Shown: positions 1-12,321 of the stretch, one piece after another | Numbering within the stretch: the first letter of the stretch is position 1 | How the letters are laid out: the number at the start of each line of letters is the position of its first letter | Translations under genes and position numbers: made by a program | From: Ostrinia nubilalis | Taxonomy: Eukaryota; Arthropoda; Insecta; Lepidoptera; Crambidae | NCBI RefSeq assembly: GCF_963855985.1 | Contig: NC_087099.1 | Location: 4,246,001-4,310,000, forward strand | DNA length: 64,000 bases | Direction of reading: 5' to 3' | Notes under the pieces: generated by a model | The model's input: the letters and a program-made list of their open reading frames with translations, nothing else | The model's database searches: none | What the model was told of the DNA's origin: nothing

Positions 1-2108
1 TATATTTATTCGATTCTAAAATATATTCCCAAAAATTTTGAAAGTTGTTTTAATTTGTATCACTTGGATATGATTTGTATTAGAAAGTGCTGTGAGTGTG
101 ACGCTTGAACGGAAGGAAGTCAACCTAACCTAACTAACTGCGTATTTCTATACTGTGTAGCCGCGAGAGCTCTTTGGCGCGCTGTCTTCGGCGAAGTATT
201 GCGCGCGCAGATTTTGACAGCGCGAAATACCTACTTTAGCAGAAATACCAAGCCTTAAATGAATCGAAGTCAGGTACGATAGCCTTCTGAAATACTGAAT
301 TGTAATAGTTTCAAACAATTAGGCTATTCAAACCTACTCGTATACCTATTATAACCTACCTAACCAAATTAGATTTAATACTTAAATGGATTGTAGGTAC
401 GCCATGTGTTTGTCTTCAGGGACTTAGGTCCGAAAAATAAAAGTTATGATTCGACTCAATGTCAGTCATAAATTCCGATAGTGTGATTGGTCTCTAAATA
501 CTAAAATTATTTATTTTGCGTGGGTGAGCATGCATCTTAAACTCGGATATTGTGAGTCGAGAGAGTTCAAACCTGTTACCAATACATAGTTTGTTTCTTT
601 ACCAACTTCTGCAAGGAATACTACAGCATCAAGCAGGCGGAGCCGCTAGCTACAGCTTGTACTAGTTACCTAAAATGCGCAAGTAGGTACATAAGAGTAA
701 CAAATAAAGCTTAATAAGACCTGGGTTCTACGGTAGCGAGCTCCGCCCTTTCATATATTTGCACAAATGTTGGTGTTTTCTATCCAAGGGTTGGGCCTGT
801 GTTAGCAAACGTTCCGGTCTGTTTGCCACACAAATTACAGAAAGGGTTGATTTATCAAAAAAGGAAACGTAAATATACTTTGTTGCTATTACGTTTAGCA
901 CACAAATAAGGTATAATGTGCTTGTGGTCCAGGTGTAGTGTAATAGAAATAAGATAATATTTGTAAGGCAGAAAGTCTCGTAGCAACTAGTAAGTGATCA
1001 GTATGTTAAGTAGGTTATTCATTTCACGAAGAGCATTTCCATTTACAAGTGCATAAATAATGTTCTCAACTTCTCTTTTTCTGGAGTTGAACATACAAAA
1101 ACTGTCGTTGTTTGTGCTCTATACTGGTCAATATTGATAACACTACAGTATAATCATTACAACTGAACATCAAATGACTTTTCCTGGTTACAGCTGTTCA
1201 TAGTTTAAGAACTTTCTCAATATATTATAAATAAAGTAATATACCTACTCTCAAAAAGGTAGAAGTCATTAACTCCTAATACTCGTGAAAACCTTGCTCA
1301 ACACCAGCCTCCAAAATTTCCATCAATTTCCGTAACCAACTTCGCGTCAAAAATAGCGTAACATTCTTCAACCAATGTCGAACTAACTCCGCATTCCAAT
1401 TTGCTTGGAGAATTTAACGCAATTGTTGCTGCAAGTGGCAATCAGGCGCAGGAAATAGCGGAAGCAAGACGGAATAGGCGGCAGTTGGATCAGGTTTGAA
1501 GGTAACTACCGTACCTACTGTGACTTAGGAATCGTTCTCACGGCAATCCGATAATTCAGGAAGCAGGATCCCGCAAAACTGGAGCCCTATGTCAAAGCAA
1601 TAGTTGTCAATTCACGCCTTAGGGCTTGTGCTTGTTACCACGGAGATATCCCGTTTTTTTTTTGTAGGAACTGTTTTTTGCAGTATTCCGTTTAGTAGTA
1701 TAAGTACGATTCAACCATTGCTTTGACATACGGTTCCAAGAAAATGTTTTCTGTAGTGAAGCAGTATATTTAGAAGGGTTAACAAGATAATATCAAAGTC
1801 ACCATCATTTAGTCTTTGTAACTTTGAAAGACGAAATAGGCGCTAGTTGGATCAGGTTTGAAGGTAAGCGTTTCGTACTATGACTAGAGTCGCGAATTGA
1901 CTCAAGTATTGCTTTGACATGATAGGTTATACCTACGCGTAAGTACGGTTTGAATCGAAGACTAGACCATCGTTAGTATATGGTTTGAAGAAGATTGTAA
2001 TATTTATCGATTCCAGGTATGAAGGTTTCAAAAAGAAAGTCAAAACATTCGTATTATGTATGAGTAACCATCATCTACCTGACCTATATCAATCACTCTA
2101 CATTTACC
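1..2108. other. No gene recognised
   Basis: AT-rich DNA apart from a GC patch at 150-230 (GCGCGCGCAG). Holds the local duplication at 1465-1905. Confidence 0.5.
1465..1905. repeat. Imperfect local duplication
   Basis: AGTTGGATCAGGTTTGAAGG occurs at about 1484 and 1847, both preceded by AATAGGCG. ATTGCTTTGACAT also recurs nearby in both orientations. Probably a small segmental duplication. Confidence 0.5.
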
Positions 2109-2292
2109 TGTGTACCTACCATGAGTTTACGTTAGGTGTGCTCGCTAGCGAGTACGTCAAAAACCTCTATGAAGATTTTGTTTCTTAAAAGTAGCCACTA
2201 GGGGCGCTGCACAATATGTCATACAATTAATGTCATTTTTTTACGCAGTCGCTAGCGAGCACACCTAACGTAAACTCATGGTAAGCGCACTG
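2109..2292. mobile_element. Inverted-repeat MITE, hAT-like ends (family 1, copy 1)
   Basis: Arms contain ACCATGAGTTTACGTTAGGT and GTGTGCTCGCTAGCGAG, repeated in reverse at 2250-2284; right end is ...GCGCACTG. The small open frame at 1985-2188 overlaps it. Confidence 0.75.
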
Positions 2293-3583
2293 ATCTACGT
2301 AGATTAGATTTTATGATTGGGCCAAGACTTTGATAAAAAAAGGTCATAGGTACCTAGTGGGCAGAAAATATAAGGCATTTCCATTTTAGTATCTTTTATT
2401 GAAATGTCAAATTTAGTCAAACGACGCGATGGCCGAATGATTAGTATAGTTTTATAACGTCTGTGTACTTTGACCCTCTGTGACGAAAGAAAAGTTAAGC
2501 AATTTCGCCTATGTAAATAATTCGCACTGTGAAAGACATTTTAGGGACCATTATTGATAGGTTTCTCTTTTGTATCCTCACTTTTCTAAGAGGGAAGACT
2601 ATTCTCTGAATGAATCTCTAGTAAAATCCTAAGGGAGACCTTTGTTCAGCAGTGGGCGTCTTTCGGTAGAACAGGATAAAAAAATAAAATCAGTTGTCTT
2701 AAAAAGTCCACCTGCATTAATTAAACTGAAGAAGAGTGAAAACTTCTAGCTTAAATAATAGCTATATCTATCTCAATAACAGAAATACGTTGCCATAGAA
2801 ACACGGCTTATGTTACAATGTATGATCCCATTAATAATAACATGGGATCCCGAAGGTTTATGCCACTTGAGCCGTAGAGCACGGGTGCATGCGCGTAACA
2901 AGCATCCGAGTCTGTGCCTGTCAATTTAATTAGCTACAAGTAGGTATATTCCTAGTTCGAAATGAGAAGTGAAGTTAGCGTAAGTGTTGTTTAACGCTAC
3001 AGGTATTATTTTAATGTGTAATTAAATTAACTAGACCTATTGACGCTTCCGTGTGGTGTGCCGTGTGGTAACGTGACGGCAGAGTAGAATACATTTGTCA
3101 ACCCTTACTCTTCCCGCTGGTGTCGTAAGAGGCGACTGAGGGACTACACATCAAACAGAGAACGGGCAGTTGTTTTGGCTCTAAGTTTGTGTTTCGAAAA
3201 GGAACGGAAAGCACGCGATTCTGAGACTTATAAGTAATTTAAAGGTAAAATATTATCGATAGGTGACAGTTCACACCAATTCGAAGTTGTTTTACAAATA
3301 TTGCGGTGTGTTCAATAAAAGCAATCGGTAATAGCTTTACAGTTTGGCACAATATTCCCGATAAAAGCGTGATGGCCAATTTATGTGACAGATTCACTGA
3401 TAAACAAGTATTTGTAGCCAGAACCTCATTTAAACAAGCTGTAATAGTAAACATTTACTAAAATTGTTTGTGAATTGTAAGCCAATAATGGTACTACTAA
3501 TAAATAACTGTACTAAGCTAACCTCACCTCCAATTAGGAATTACTTCGTTATACGACGTCAAATGACAATCCTACTTCCTACT
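2293..3583. other. No gene recognised
   Basis: Only the RTE remnant at 2629-2680 was identified. A 71-codon minus-strand frame at 3239-3454 has no family features. Confidence 0.5.
2629..2680 (+). mobile_element. RTE 3'-end remnant
   Basis: Contains GGAGACCTTTGTTCAGCAG followed by TGGGCGTC, the degenerate last codons and 3' end of the RTE family seen at 4801-4842. No target duplication found. Confidence 0.6.
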
Positions 3584-3792
3584 ATCCAACTAATATTATA
3601 AATGCGAGAGTTTGAATGGATGTCTGGATGTTAACATGTTTGTTACTCTTTCACGCAAAAACTACTGAACGGATTTTGATGAAACTTTACAGTATTATTG
3701 TTTATAACCCAGATTAACATATAGGTTATAATTTATGACGATCTATGACAAACTAAATTTCACGCGGGTGAAGCCGCGGGCAAAAGCTTATT
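3584..3792 (+). mobile_element. Degenerate Helitron-like repeat
   Basis: Has AACTAATATTATAAATGCGA, CACGCAAAAACTACTGAACG and GAAGCCGCGGGCAAAAGC, all parts of a frequent lepidopteran Helitron-type repeat. The last bases are CTTAT in place of CTAGT. Confidence 0.6.
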
Positions 3793-4301
3793 ACCATAAA
3801 GAGACTAGAGAATTTCATGACAGTTACGGTTATTACTGCTCCATAATCTTAATACATAACGCTTCGTTACTTTAACCTGAAGTCAAAGCTGACGCTCAAT
3901 CACGGATTCCAACAAAAAGGGTGACATCGCGAAATCCTTTGCTTATTTGCTCTACGGGACCTGTAGGTACACGTCCGTCTCTTTCACTCATAGCAAGATT
4001 TTAGTCTGAGTGAGTGTGACAGGAATAACGGTGGAGTGTTGCAGAGTTGAGCCCCTGCTCCCTGGTCGGGAATAATTTGTCCCACCTTGACCCAATTCGG
4101 GGAACGGAATAACGTAATGGATTAGCTCGGTGTGTTTGTCTAAGCAACACTCATGAATTTGACGATTAGCGTGCCCTCTGTGGACGCCATTATTTGTTTT
4201 GATGATTTACGAAATAAAATAATACAGGGTGAAATTCATCGTTGGCATCCCTTTAAAATAAGATTACTCTACTCATGATACGTAGTACATTCCCCAAATA
4301 T

Positions 4302-4929
4302 GAGACAAATCTAGCGTGGGCAGGCCTCCTACTAGGTGAACCGACGATGTGGTAAGGTCGCGGGGAGAGCCTGGATGCGGGCAGCGCAGGACCGCTCATT
4401 ATGGAAAACCTACAATCAATGTGTGTTACCAGTGATAACTTATGGCTCGGAAACGTGGCCTCTCACTATAGGCCTTATACAGAAGCTCAAAGTTGCACAG
4501 CGTGCTATGGAGAGGGCTATGCTTGGTGTTTCTTTGCGACATCGAATTAGAAATGAGGAAATCCGTAAACGAACTAAAGTCGCTGACATAGCCCGACGGA
4601 TTAGCAAGCTGAAGTGGCAATGGGCAGGGCATATAGTACGCAGAACTGACGGCCGATGGGGCAGCAAGGTTCTGGAATGGAGACCGCGTACCGGAAAACG
4701 CAGCGTGGGACGTCCACCTACAAGGTGGACCGACGACATCGTAAAGGTAGCAGGGAAGCGCTGGATGCAGGCCGCTACCAATCGATCAACGTGGAAAGCA
4801 TTAGGGGAGGCCTATGTTCAGCAGTGGACGTCCTATGGCTGAAATGATGATGATGATGATGATGGGGGAGGCCTTTGTCCAGCAGTGGACGTCATTTGGC
4901 TGAAACGAACGAACGAACGAGACAAATCT
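4302..4929 (+). mobile_element. RTE-type retrotransposon fragment (subfamily A) interrupted by a second RTE (subfamily B)
   Basis: An 11-bp direct repeat GAGACAAATCT (4302-4312 and 4919-4929) flanks the whole block. Subfamily A runs 4313-4411 and resumes at 4864-4918, ending in a CGAA microsatellite tail; its coding part matches the A copy at 34671-35044 (KVAGRAWMRAAQDRSLWKT). It carries a Trp-to-stop change at 4337-4339 and a one-base loss soon after. Subfamily B occupies about 4412-4863 and ends in an ATG/GAT tail. The open frame across 4336-4842 is thus a chance fusion over the A/B junction, not a gene. Confidence 0.85.
4412..4842 (+). pseudogene. C-terminal fragment of an RTE-type reverse transcriptase (subfamily B)
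   Basis: About 142 codons, intact to TGA at 4840-4842. It starts YNQCVLPVITYGSETWPLT, the segment after the RT catalytic palm where a conserved tyrosine-glycine-x-E-x-W motif is typical of RTE elements. It continues through an Arg-rich region with KWQWAGHIVRR and WRPRTGKRSVGRPPTRW, ending EAYVQQWTSYG. It has neither the catalytic YADD region nor the endonuclease domain, so it is 5'-truncated and dead. The tail is a GAT/ATG microsatellite, usual for RTE 3' ends. Confidence 0.85.
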
Positions 4930-5387
4930 TTTCAAACATTTCATGAGAAGTACGAATGAATGAGTTGTGTCGTAGAAAAAATGTCCTAAAATCGTCATGA
5001 AAACCTTCATACAAAAAACTAAACTGAATTGTTAAATCGGATTGTAGAAACGCTTTAGCTGCTTTTCCTTTCTAATTTTAAAGTGCCGAAGAAAATTATT
5101 TGCGAAACGTATTTATTTACTGAAACAGCAATAAATTCCACGAACATCGACGTTAAGGAATATCTGGTGCAGCAGATCTGCAAACACATCGCGAACTCCG
5201 AGTAAACTAACAAAGAACTCGATGTACAAAACTTGCAACAAACTTCTTGGATCAGTAAGAATTTACTGTATAAACTTCAAGATGGATTTCTATTTAAGAA
5301 CACAATTTACTTTGTAGTTGGGCAACTTGTATCGGATATCGCGCCGTATGCAGCTGCAGCAAACTGCGAATTAAACACACTCTTGGG

Positions 5388-5879
5388 CAGGGCCGGATTT
5401 AGGGGAGGGCAACCGGGGCTGCAGCCCATAGGCCTCCACAAAAAAGGGGCCCCCATAAAAGAGACTTCGGAAAAATATCATTTAGACTTAAACACTAGTA
5501 AACAACTTTTCGTTTGATATTTAAAAAAAAAATTAGTCTACTTATCGCGGAATAGCAACGTAATTTACATAAGTACAAATAAATTCTCAATCGCGTTGAT
5601 AATTTTATAAATAAATCATAAGAAATTGTTTTTTTTTTTACTTCTACTGCAGAATAATTACGTGGTTTTGGCATTTCAATGAGTAGGTAAACGCGGCAAA
5701 CGTGCCGTGCGAGTGTTCAGGTGGACTTTTGGCGGCCCTCTGTCGGCAGTAAGAAGTGTAACTCCGGAGTGTATTGTAAAAAAGATGTGCCAAAGTACAT
5801 TTTATTTGGAAAATAATTTGGGGTCAGCCAGGGGGGCCTCCACTCCTTTTTTGCCCCGAGACCTCTAAATCCGGCACTG
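5388..5879. mobile_element. Non-autonomous hAT-type element with 8-bp target duplication
   Basis: Termini CAGGGCCGGATTTAG...CTAAATCCGGCACTG; flanks CTCTTGGG (5380-5387) and CTCTTGGA (5880-5887) match at 7 of 8. 492 bases; the short open frames crossing it are incidental. Confidence 0.8.
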
Positions 5880-6793
5880 CTCTTGGAGCACAGCACACCA
5901 AATAACATACGTGATAGAGCACGCGTTCGTTTGCGCGACAAACGCGAGAATACAAACGCAGCGGTCGCACTTTAATTGCTTTGCGAATGAGGCAGTAAAA
6001 CGTGCTACTTATTTGACTACTTTCAAATATAGTTTCATAAGTTTAAACTTAAGAGAGTTTGAATTAGTTCAGTTAAGTTTCGATTTAAAGCACGAACGCT
6101 TAATAAAGTTGTTTAAATATGTTGTCTCGTAGATACCGATCGCTTCTAGGCATATTGTTTTAGTGTAAGGCAATTTATGTACACAGAAAATCTATTATAA
6201 GAATAAAGTAACGAATAAAGTAGCAATTATGAATGGATTCAAAAAAATACTAAGGTCCAAATAAATCTGAAACAAAAAGTTCAGACAATAAAGCGATATT
6301 TCAAACTACTAACTCCTTAAGATCGACTAATGGCATTTGGTTCTTACGTCAGTTCAACGTCTGCTCATTTGATTGGAGCACCGCATGACAAATGGAAGCG
6401 AGATGAACCAGAGAACTGACAAAACGGCGCGAGTGTGCAGAACGTTCTTCATTAATTACCTAAATAGACACGCCTGCCAAATTATATCCGGAATGGGATT
6501 CCAGGGATATTAAATTTCGGATACAACCCATTGGTATTTAATGGTCTCATTGTTTACATTAAAGGCACATTTCCGAATTCCAATTTTAGATGCAATCGAA
6601 GTTAATATCTTCATATGGACCCCCAGACTTGACATAAAAATTAATTTCTGAACCCATTCAAACAAAACATTTACCTGTGTTAATTGAAATTTGAAGTCTT
6701 TGGTATCTTATTTTTACTGAAACATTCTCATTTCGGTAAATCATGCTTTCGAAATAACTGTCTTTTTATATTACTTACTTACTGGGATTCAAT

Positions 6794-6862
6794 CATCATC
6801 ATCTCAGCCATAGGACGTCCACTGCTGAACATAAGCCTCCCCCAATGCTTTCCATGTTGCCC
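6794..6862 (-). mobile_element. Ultra-short RTE (subfamily B) 3' fragment with 9-bp target duplication
   Basis: Only 69 bases, covering the last codons and the ATG-type tail (read on the minus strand). GGATTCAAT occurs directly on both sides (6785-6793 and 6863-6871), so this is an independent, extremely 5'-truncated insertion. Confidence 0.75.
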
Positions 6863-7336
6863 GGATTCAATTCTAAGATCAGGAGAATCAATAAAATTAA
6901 ATCAGATATCAAAACCACTAACATTGTTAAAGAGAACATCCCTAATGCCACAGAAGTGGAGGCGAGAAATAAGCAGATACTTTGACGTCTTGACAATCAT
7001 TAATCAACTTCAGCTATTATTGCGCATCGCGAATTTGTCTTGAATTCGTCGGTCCTATATAATAATGAGTATTGTTTAGTATCCAGCACTTAGTTGCTTT
7101 TAAGAGCGGTTTTACACTGCGTCCGATCCGAATCCGTGAAATTACGATTTAGTGCGTAAACTGCCATAATCGTTTCAGAACAGTTTTCACGGATTCGGGT
7201 CGGACGTAGGTACATAGTGCGCAACCGGTCCTAATTAAATTATTTTTGATTGTCATCTTTTGATAATGAGTGAATGCCCTTTTGTTCCTGTGTCTGAGAG
7301 TCCTCCGCCTGGACATGAGCTCCCCTGACCTACCTG

Positions 7337-7555
7337 AAGTCTTTAAATAGACTTCGGACGCAGGTCGGCCGTAGTAAGGACAATCTGTTCAGGTGGGGAT
7401 TCTTGGATGGCTCAATCTTGGAGTGCAAGTGTGGTTTTGTTCCCCAGTCGACGAAGCACATGATGTCGTGCCTAAACAACTGCACGCAGGAAGATTTAAT
7501 GAAGGCTACTGACAACGTCATCCTTGTGGCGGAGTTTTGGGCCGACGCTGAGTAG
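7337..7555 (+). pseudogene. C-terminal relic of a non-LTR retrotransposon polyprotein
   Basis: After a TGA at 7334 the frame reads SLNRLRTQVGRSKDNLFRWG, FLDGSILECKCGFVPQSTKH, then a cysteine pair region and VILVAEFWADAE before TAG at 7553. The LNRLRT...RWG...CxCG...TxH...C arrangement is the zinc-knuckle-like C-terminus of many arthropod non-LTR elements (R1/Jockey/CR1-like). The catalytic domain is absent. The + strand past the stop (GACACGACAAGAAGAAGA) looks like the element's 3' UTR. Clade assignment is uncertain. Confidence 0.65.
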
Positions 7556-8686
7556 GTTTGTTGTCGACACGACAAGAAGAAGAGTGAGTGAATTATTACG
7601 AATATTTGTGAAAAAAATATGATAGATGCTCATACACAATGTTGTTCTGAAGTGATGGTAGAGTGACCTAAATTGGATCGTGTATAAATAGGTACTCTGA
7701 AAAGGGCCTACACAGTACATAGATTCTGTAGAACAATCCTACCCAAACAAAATGCTTATCAGAAACCTAAGTACTGAAAATAAACAAAAAAGGATCTTCG
7801 GAAAACAAAACAAAATATTTGCCTAACAATCATCTCATATGCAAGAACTCGAGTCGGGTCACTTAATTCTTAGGCTGTTCCGAGAAAATCCGAAGGCGAT
7901 TCGTTATTACAAGAGTTTTACAAGTTCCAATCCCTCTGTGAATTCATAGCAAGTTGGGAAATTTCTACTTCGATTTATTTTGGTGTGGTCCAGCAATTTA
8001 ATATTGATCACGGCGATTATTCCGGGTCTCAAAACGTGGCAAAGGCCTTTAAAAAGGCAAAAGAAAAGAACAAAATCTCACTTCGTTACGTCGCTTCAAA
8101 CAAACGGTACTTTAACAAGCTGCGTGTAGATTGTTTAACCAAAAACATTATGAACGAATGGATTGCAAATTGCAATTTTTATTTGTTTATGTTCATTTCG
8201 TAGTATGAATCCGATAGGTGCAATTAGAAACAATTTAATCCTGCATAACTCTGACCAATTCTCTGATTCATGAAATAACAAACAAATTTGAAAATTCATT
8301 ACGAAACAGCATAAAATATTTAATAAATACTCTAATTGCATGCACTATCGTAATACGATTCAATTCTAGCAAAACATCAAGTCGATATTTAATGCATCCT
8401 ATTATTACGTCACTAGTAGCACTTTATTACGTCACCAGCAACATTTCGAGATAAGCATTTGGCAAGAGCTGCGAAGTGACGCCGGAACAACCTCACAATC
8501 ACAATACTGTCGATCAAGTTCGATGCAAACTTCTTAACAGCAAGTCAGAAAGTGGAACGCGGTGGGCGGACTGAAGTAACCAAGTATTTTGCAGACAAAT
8601 AAAATACCTATAAACGGAGTTCGAGTCTTTGTTTATCATTAGGTCTCTAATTAGGCTTATCTGCTCCCTCGCAATCGTGGGCGGTA

Positions 8687-9030
8687 GTAGGGATGGGTGA
8701 AATATCGATTTTCTGTTTTATCGATAATTTTTTTGCGATTGATTTTCTGTGAAGTTAGAAGTAAGGTTAGTTTCAATGTAAAAAATCAAACAAAGAATGA
8801 CGTAATTATAAGTTTTGCAAATATTTAATAACTATGAAATAACAATTAATATTTGGTTCGTTTTCGAATGAGATGATTTTTTTTCCTTCGTTTTGAGTCA
8901 GTGATTTAATTTGACCGCAATAGTCAAACTTTCATTCAATAGAAAGTCAGTAACAATAGCTTAATAACTTTCAGCTTATTTACTTAAACAAATACCTCGA
9001 TATCCGAGTCTTCCCAAGGCTCATCCCTAG
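8687..9030. repeat. Possible short inverted-repeat element
   Basis: TAGGGATGGGTGAAATATCG at the left and, reversed at the right, TAGGGATGAGCCTTGGGAAG with TCGATATC nearby. Terminal match is short and the inner part AT-rich; no target duplication confirmed. Confidence 0.4.
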
Positions 9031-9354
9031 ACCGAGTTACGAAATAATTCACTTAATTGGTGTACCGACTAAACCCCAGCCGATAGAAAATTTAAACAAA
9101 GGCTCAACGTAAACAACAATCGAGCACAATTAGGAACGAAGGTGAATGCTGATGGAAAGTAAACAAACGCCATTAAAATACGGTTTGTGGTATTCTTAAT
9201 CTTAAGTATAAGTAAATCAATGCTTTCTGGTGAATAACTTTGACTATTGTTTTTATGGGGACCAAAGTAAGCAGTTATTAAGATTGTATCGTCGGGAGAC
9301 ACTTCAATTTAATATTCTAATATCATTAATCAAGCGTAAGAGAAAAACGATATA

Positions 9355-10609
9355 GGGTGGGTGCACCAGTCCCACACCAGAAACCAGTAGTACACCATTT
9401 CTAATTTCACATCAAAATAATAACAATCTGTCGAATTTCCCGCCACTTTTGTTACGTTTGGTAGCACTGCCGTACTTCTACCAATCATTAGTAAATAAAA
9501 GCGACAAACACGACTTGGTTCGATCTGGTCAACCTTAGGCACATTGCGACTTTCCACATTGATTGTTAAATAAAAATCTGTCGAGCAAAAAAGCGGCACG
9601 GCCGTACCATCCTTTTCTCGAAGCAATTCAGGCCATTTTCGACCGCCTGTAACTTCGTTGTGGATAAAACTAGAAGGCTGAATTTTCATTAGCTATGCAG
9701 GCATTGTAAAGACACGGTATATTTAAAATTTCATTCAATTTGAACCAGTAGTTTAAGAATTATAACGGGTCAAAGTTACTTAATTTTGTCACTCACTGAC
9801 TGACTCACTGACTCACCGATCATCAAAACTCTAAGGCACTTCTAGCAGACCTAGAAGCTTCAAATTTGGAATATAAGTAGTGTTTGGTGTATGAATCAAG
9901 GAAAAACTAAAATATTTGGGGGCACGGTAGTGCAACCGCCAAGTCGAGTAAAATTTTTCAATTTCGGTCCAGTTTTCTAGATACATAACTGCTGTCTACA
10001 AAATACAAAAAGAAATGATATTTGGGGGCACGGTAGTGCAACCGCCAAGTCGAGTAAAATTTTTCAATTTCGGTCCAGTTTTCTAGATACATAACTGCTG
10101 TCTACAAAATACAAAAAGAAATGAGATCCCATCAAAAACAATACTTGTCAAAAAAACCAAGTCTCGCAACTCAGTTGTTCTACGGTAAAAAGTTGTGAGA
10201 TCCATGTAATACCAAGTCCAGGCCAGGAAATCTTTAACGTTTTACATAAATATATTGACTTGGCCATCGCATGAAAACACGTGTAAATTAAATTATTTAG
10301 TGCGATGGCCAAGTCAATAATTTATGTAAAACGTTAAAGATTTCCTGGCCTGGACTTGGTATTACATGGATCTCACAACTTTTTACCGTAGAACAACTGA
10401 GTTGCGAGACTTGGTTTTTTTGACAAGTATTGTTTTTGATGGGATAAACCTTACAGCTATTAAGAAAATTGGAATAAGCTACTTGATTCTATGATAGACA
10501 AGGAGTAGTTAATTCTTTTTTTTGCAATGATTGTTGTACTAATTGAGTCACAATATCAAAATTACTTTTAAAATGTCGCTTATTCGGTTTGTTACTGGTA
10601 GACCCACCC
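9355..10609. mobile_element. TA-flanked inverted-terminal-repeat element holding a dispersed repeat module
   Basis: Ends GGGTGGGTGCACCAGT and, reversed, GGGTGGGTCTACCAGT, each bounded by TA (9353-9354, 10610-10611). The inside from 9581 to 10445 is a module also found at 18741-19537 without these termini. Confidence 0.7.
9581..10445. repeat. Dispersed repeat module, copy 1 (with 106-bp internal duplication)
   Basis: Begins TCGAGCAAAAAAGCGGCACG. Parts: a short stretch with a weak open frame on the minus strand; CACTGACT microsatellite (9791-9814); a 106-bp unit with TTTGGGGGCACGGTAGTGCA present twice in tandem (from 9912 and 10018); and a terminal hairpin (10126-10445) with 145-base arms and 29-base loop. 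Confidence 0.8.
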
Positions 10610-10611
10610 TA

Positions 10612-11477
10612 GTTTTTTTTATTTGAACTCAATAAGATTTCAATTGCCTATAGCACTCACCTGTACAATAATAAAAACAAACAAAACATAGCTAAAATGT
10701 AATAGAAACCTATTACAAACCTACTTGTATAATCATATGGCGTTTTTTTACCCAAGTAAGTACAAAACAGATATCAATTTTTATTGCAAAGGATAAGGGC
10801 CAGTTTTCAACGTAACTTCGGAGTTATATCATAATTCGGAACCGCAATATCGTCTATAAAAATTGCTGTTCCAAACTTGAATCGTATGGCGTCGTAAAAA
10901 TTACTTATAACATTTGTTTGGAGAACAAAACATGGTTTTCTTTGGGACAGAAACCTTGGCAATAGTCCATATGGCGAACTTTATTGGTTTCTTGGGCGAT
11001 GCGATTTCATACTCTTTTAAATTCAGAGGAGCTAGTGCATTGCTTTCCTATGGAAATGTTGAAACCATTGTACTGTTATTTATGGCCAGTACTTTCAATT
11101 GTTCCTGTTAGAGATTTGTGGGGAGGGTGCTTGAGAATTATTTTATTATGTTATTAAATACAATGTAACTGCATTTGTAAATTTATGTTAAATGGTCGCC
11201 TTTGTTATTTCATTAGCATTAAGACAAAGCACGTTCTATCGATGGCCGACCTATTGCTACTTTACCTAAAATAGGTTATGCTCTTTCATAGTCAGAGCAC
11301 ACTATGCGCTGCGTCAGTGCGACGCCGGAGCAGTGTCGCTGCGTCGTCTTACATAGAAATATCTATGGCGGGCTCACCGCCAATTAATAATGTAGAGCCT
11401 GAGATGTAACTAGATTTCTTACTTATAATAACTACTTCCACGTGGAAGAAGTCGCACAAATACATGAAAAAATACTA
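10612..11477. other. No gene recognised
   Basis: A GC-rich patch (11306-11350, GCGCTGCGTCAGTGCGACGC) stands out in AT-rich DNA; no frame of interest. Confidence 0.45.
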
Positions 11478-11647
11478 CAGGGGGTCACATCAAACGTCAT
11501 CGCTAGCGACTTCGTAAAAATTACATTAAATGTATAATAGATTGTACAGCGTCCCTAGCAGATACTTTCAAGAACTAAAATCTTCATAGATTTTTTGACA
11601 CACTCGCTAGCGACTGCGTTCAATGCAAACTCGCACTAAGCACACTG
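11478..11647. mobile_element. Inverted-repeat MITE, family 1, diverged copy 2
   Basis: Keeps CGTCATCGCTAGCGACTTCG, the mirror motif CTCGCTAGCGACTGCG and the right end AAGCACACTG, with most of the left terminus eroded. Confidence 0.55.
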
Positions 11648-12119
11648 GTTAAATAAAATTGTGTTCTTATGCATAACTGGCTACACTAGTTAGCTATAAC
11701 AAATACTTATACGCGGTAGAAAACACATGAACGTTCTTGGCATAACGCAACTGATCCCATGGGACGAGGCAGGTGTTGACGGTAACAAGAACTATTTTCC
11801 CCTACGTAATGGCGTAGGTAAGAAAAAACCGTAGATTATTCAATGTTGAACCTTATTACACTAAAATAACAAAAATTATAAGTAATTCTGATGGAAGATT
11901 GTTCTTTTACAGGCAGGTAAAGTTGGGAGATGTTCTCAATGTTTCGTCATTTTACAGCACATGAATGCTAAAACACACAATACTGTTTACTAGTATTAGG
12001 AGAGTGTCTCTAACTTTAGCTAAATTAAAGACCAAAGGTCGTCAATAAAAATTATAACAACAAACAGTGAATCAATCAAAAAAGCTAAGCGCTAATTACC
12101 AGAGGCAGGTGCTACCGAA

Positions 12120-12321
12120 TCTATATATATAAAAGGAAGTCGTGTTAGTTACTCCACTTATAACTCAAGAACGGCTGAACCGATTTAGCTGAAAATTGTC
12201 AGGGAGGTAGTTTAGAGCCAGGAGAAGGACATAGGATACTTTTTATCCCGTTCGAAATTAAAAAAAAAGTCTGCTTATTTATTGCTATTAAGGCGGAACA
12301 AAGTTCGCCGGGTCAGCTAGT
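12120..12321 (+). mobile_element. Non-autonomous Helitron
   Basis: Starts TCTATATATATAAAA and ends with a hairpin (GGCGGAAC...GTTCGCC) followed by GGGTCAGCTAGT. It lies between A (12119) and T (12322), the Helitron target. 202 bases; no protein. Confidence 0.85.

Larger units (their letters stand above)
5888..8686. other. Intergenic with two retroelement relics
   Basis: Apart from 6794-6862 (RTE) and 7337-7555 (non-LTR C-terminus) no structure was recognised. 8521-8600 is somewhat GC-richer. Confidence 0.5.

Noticed and set aside
1985..2188. 67-codon open frame on the plus strand
   Set aside because: Its second half lies in the inverted-repeat MITE at 2109-2292 and it has no domain or splice signals.
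9330..9689. 119-codon minus-strand frame
   Set aside because: It spans the boundary of the TA element and the repeat module; only a short part is shared with the module copy at 18741.
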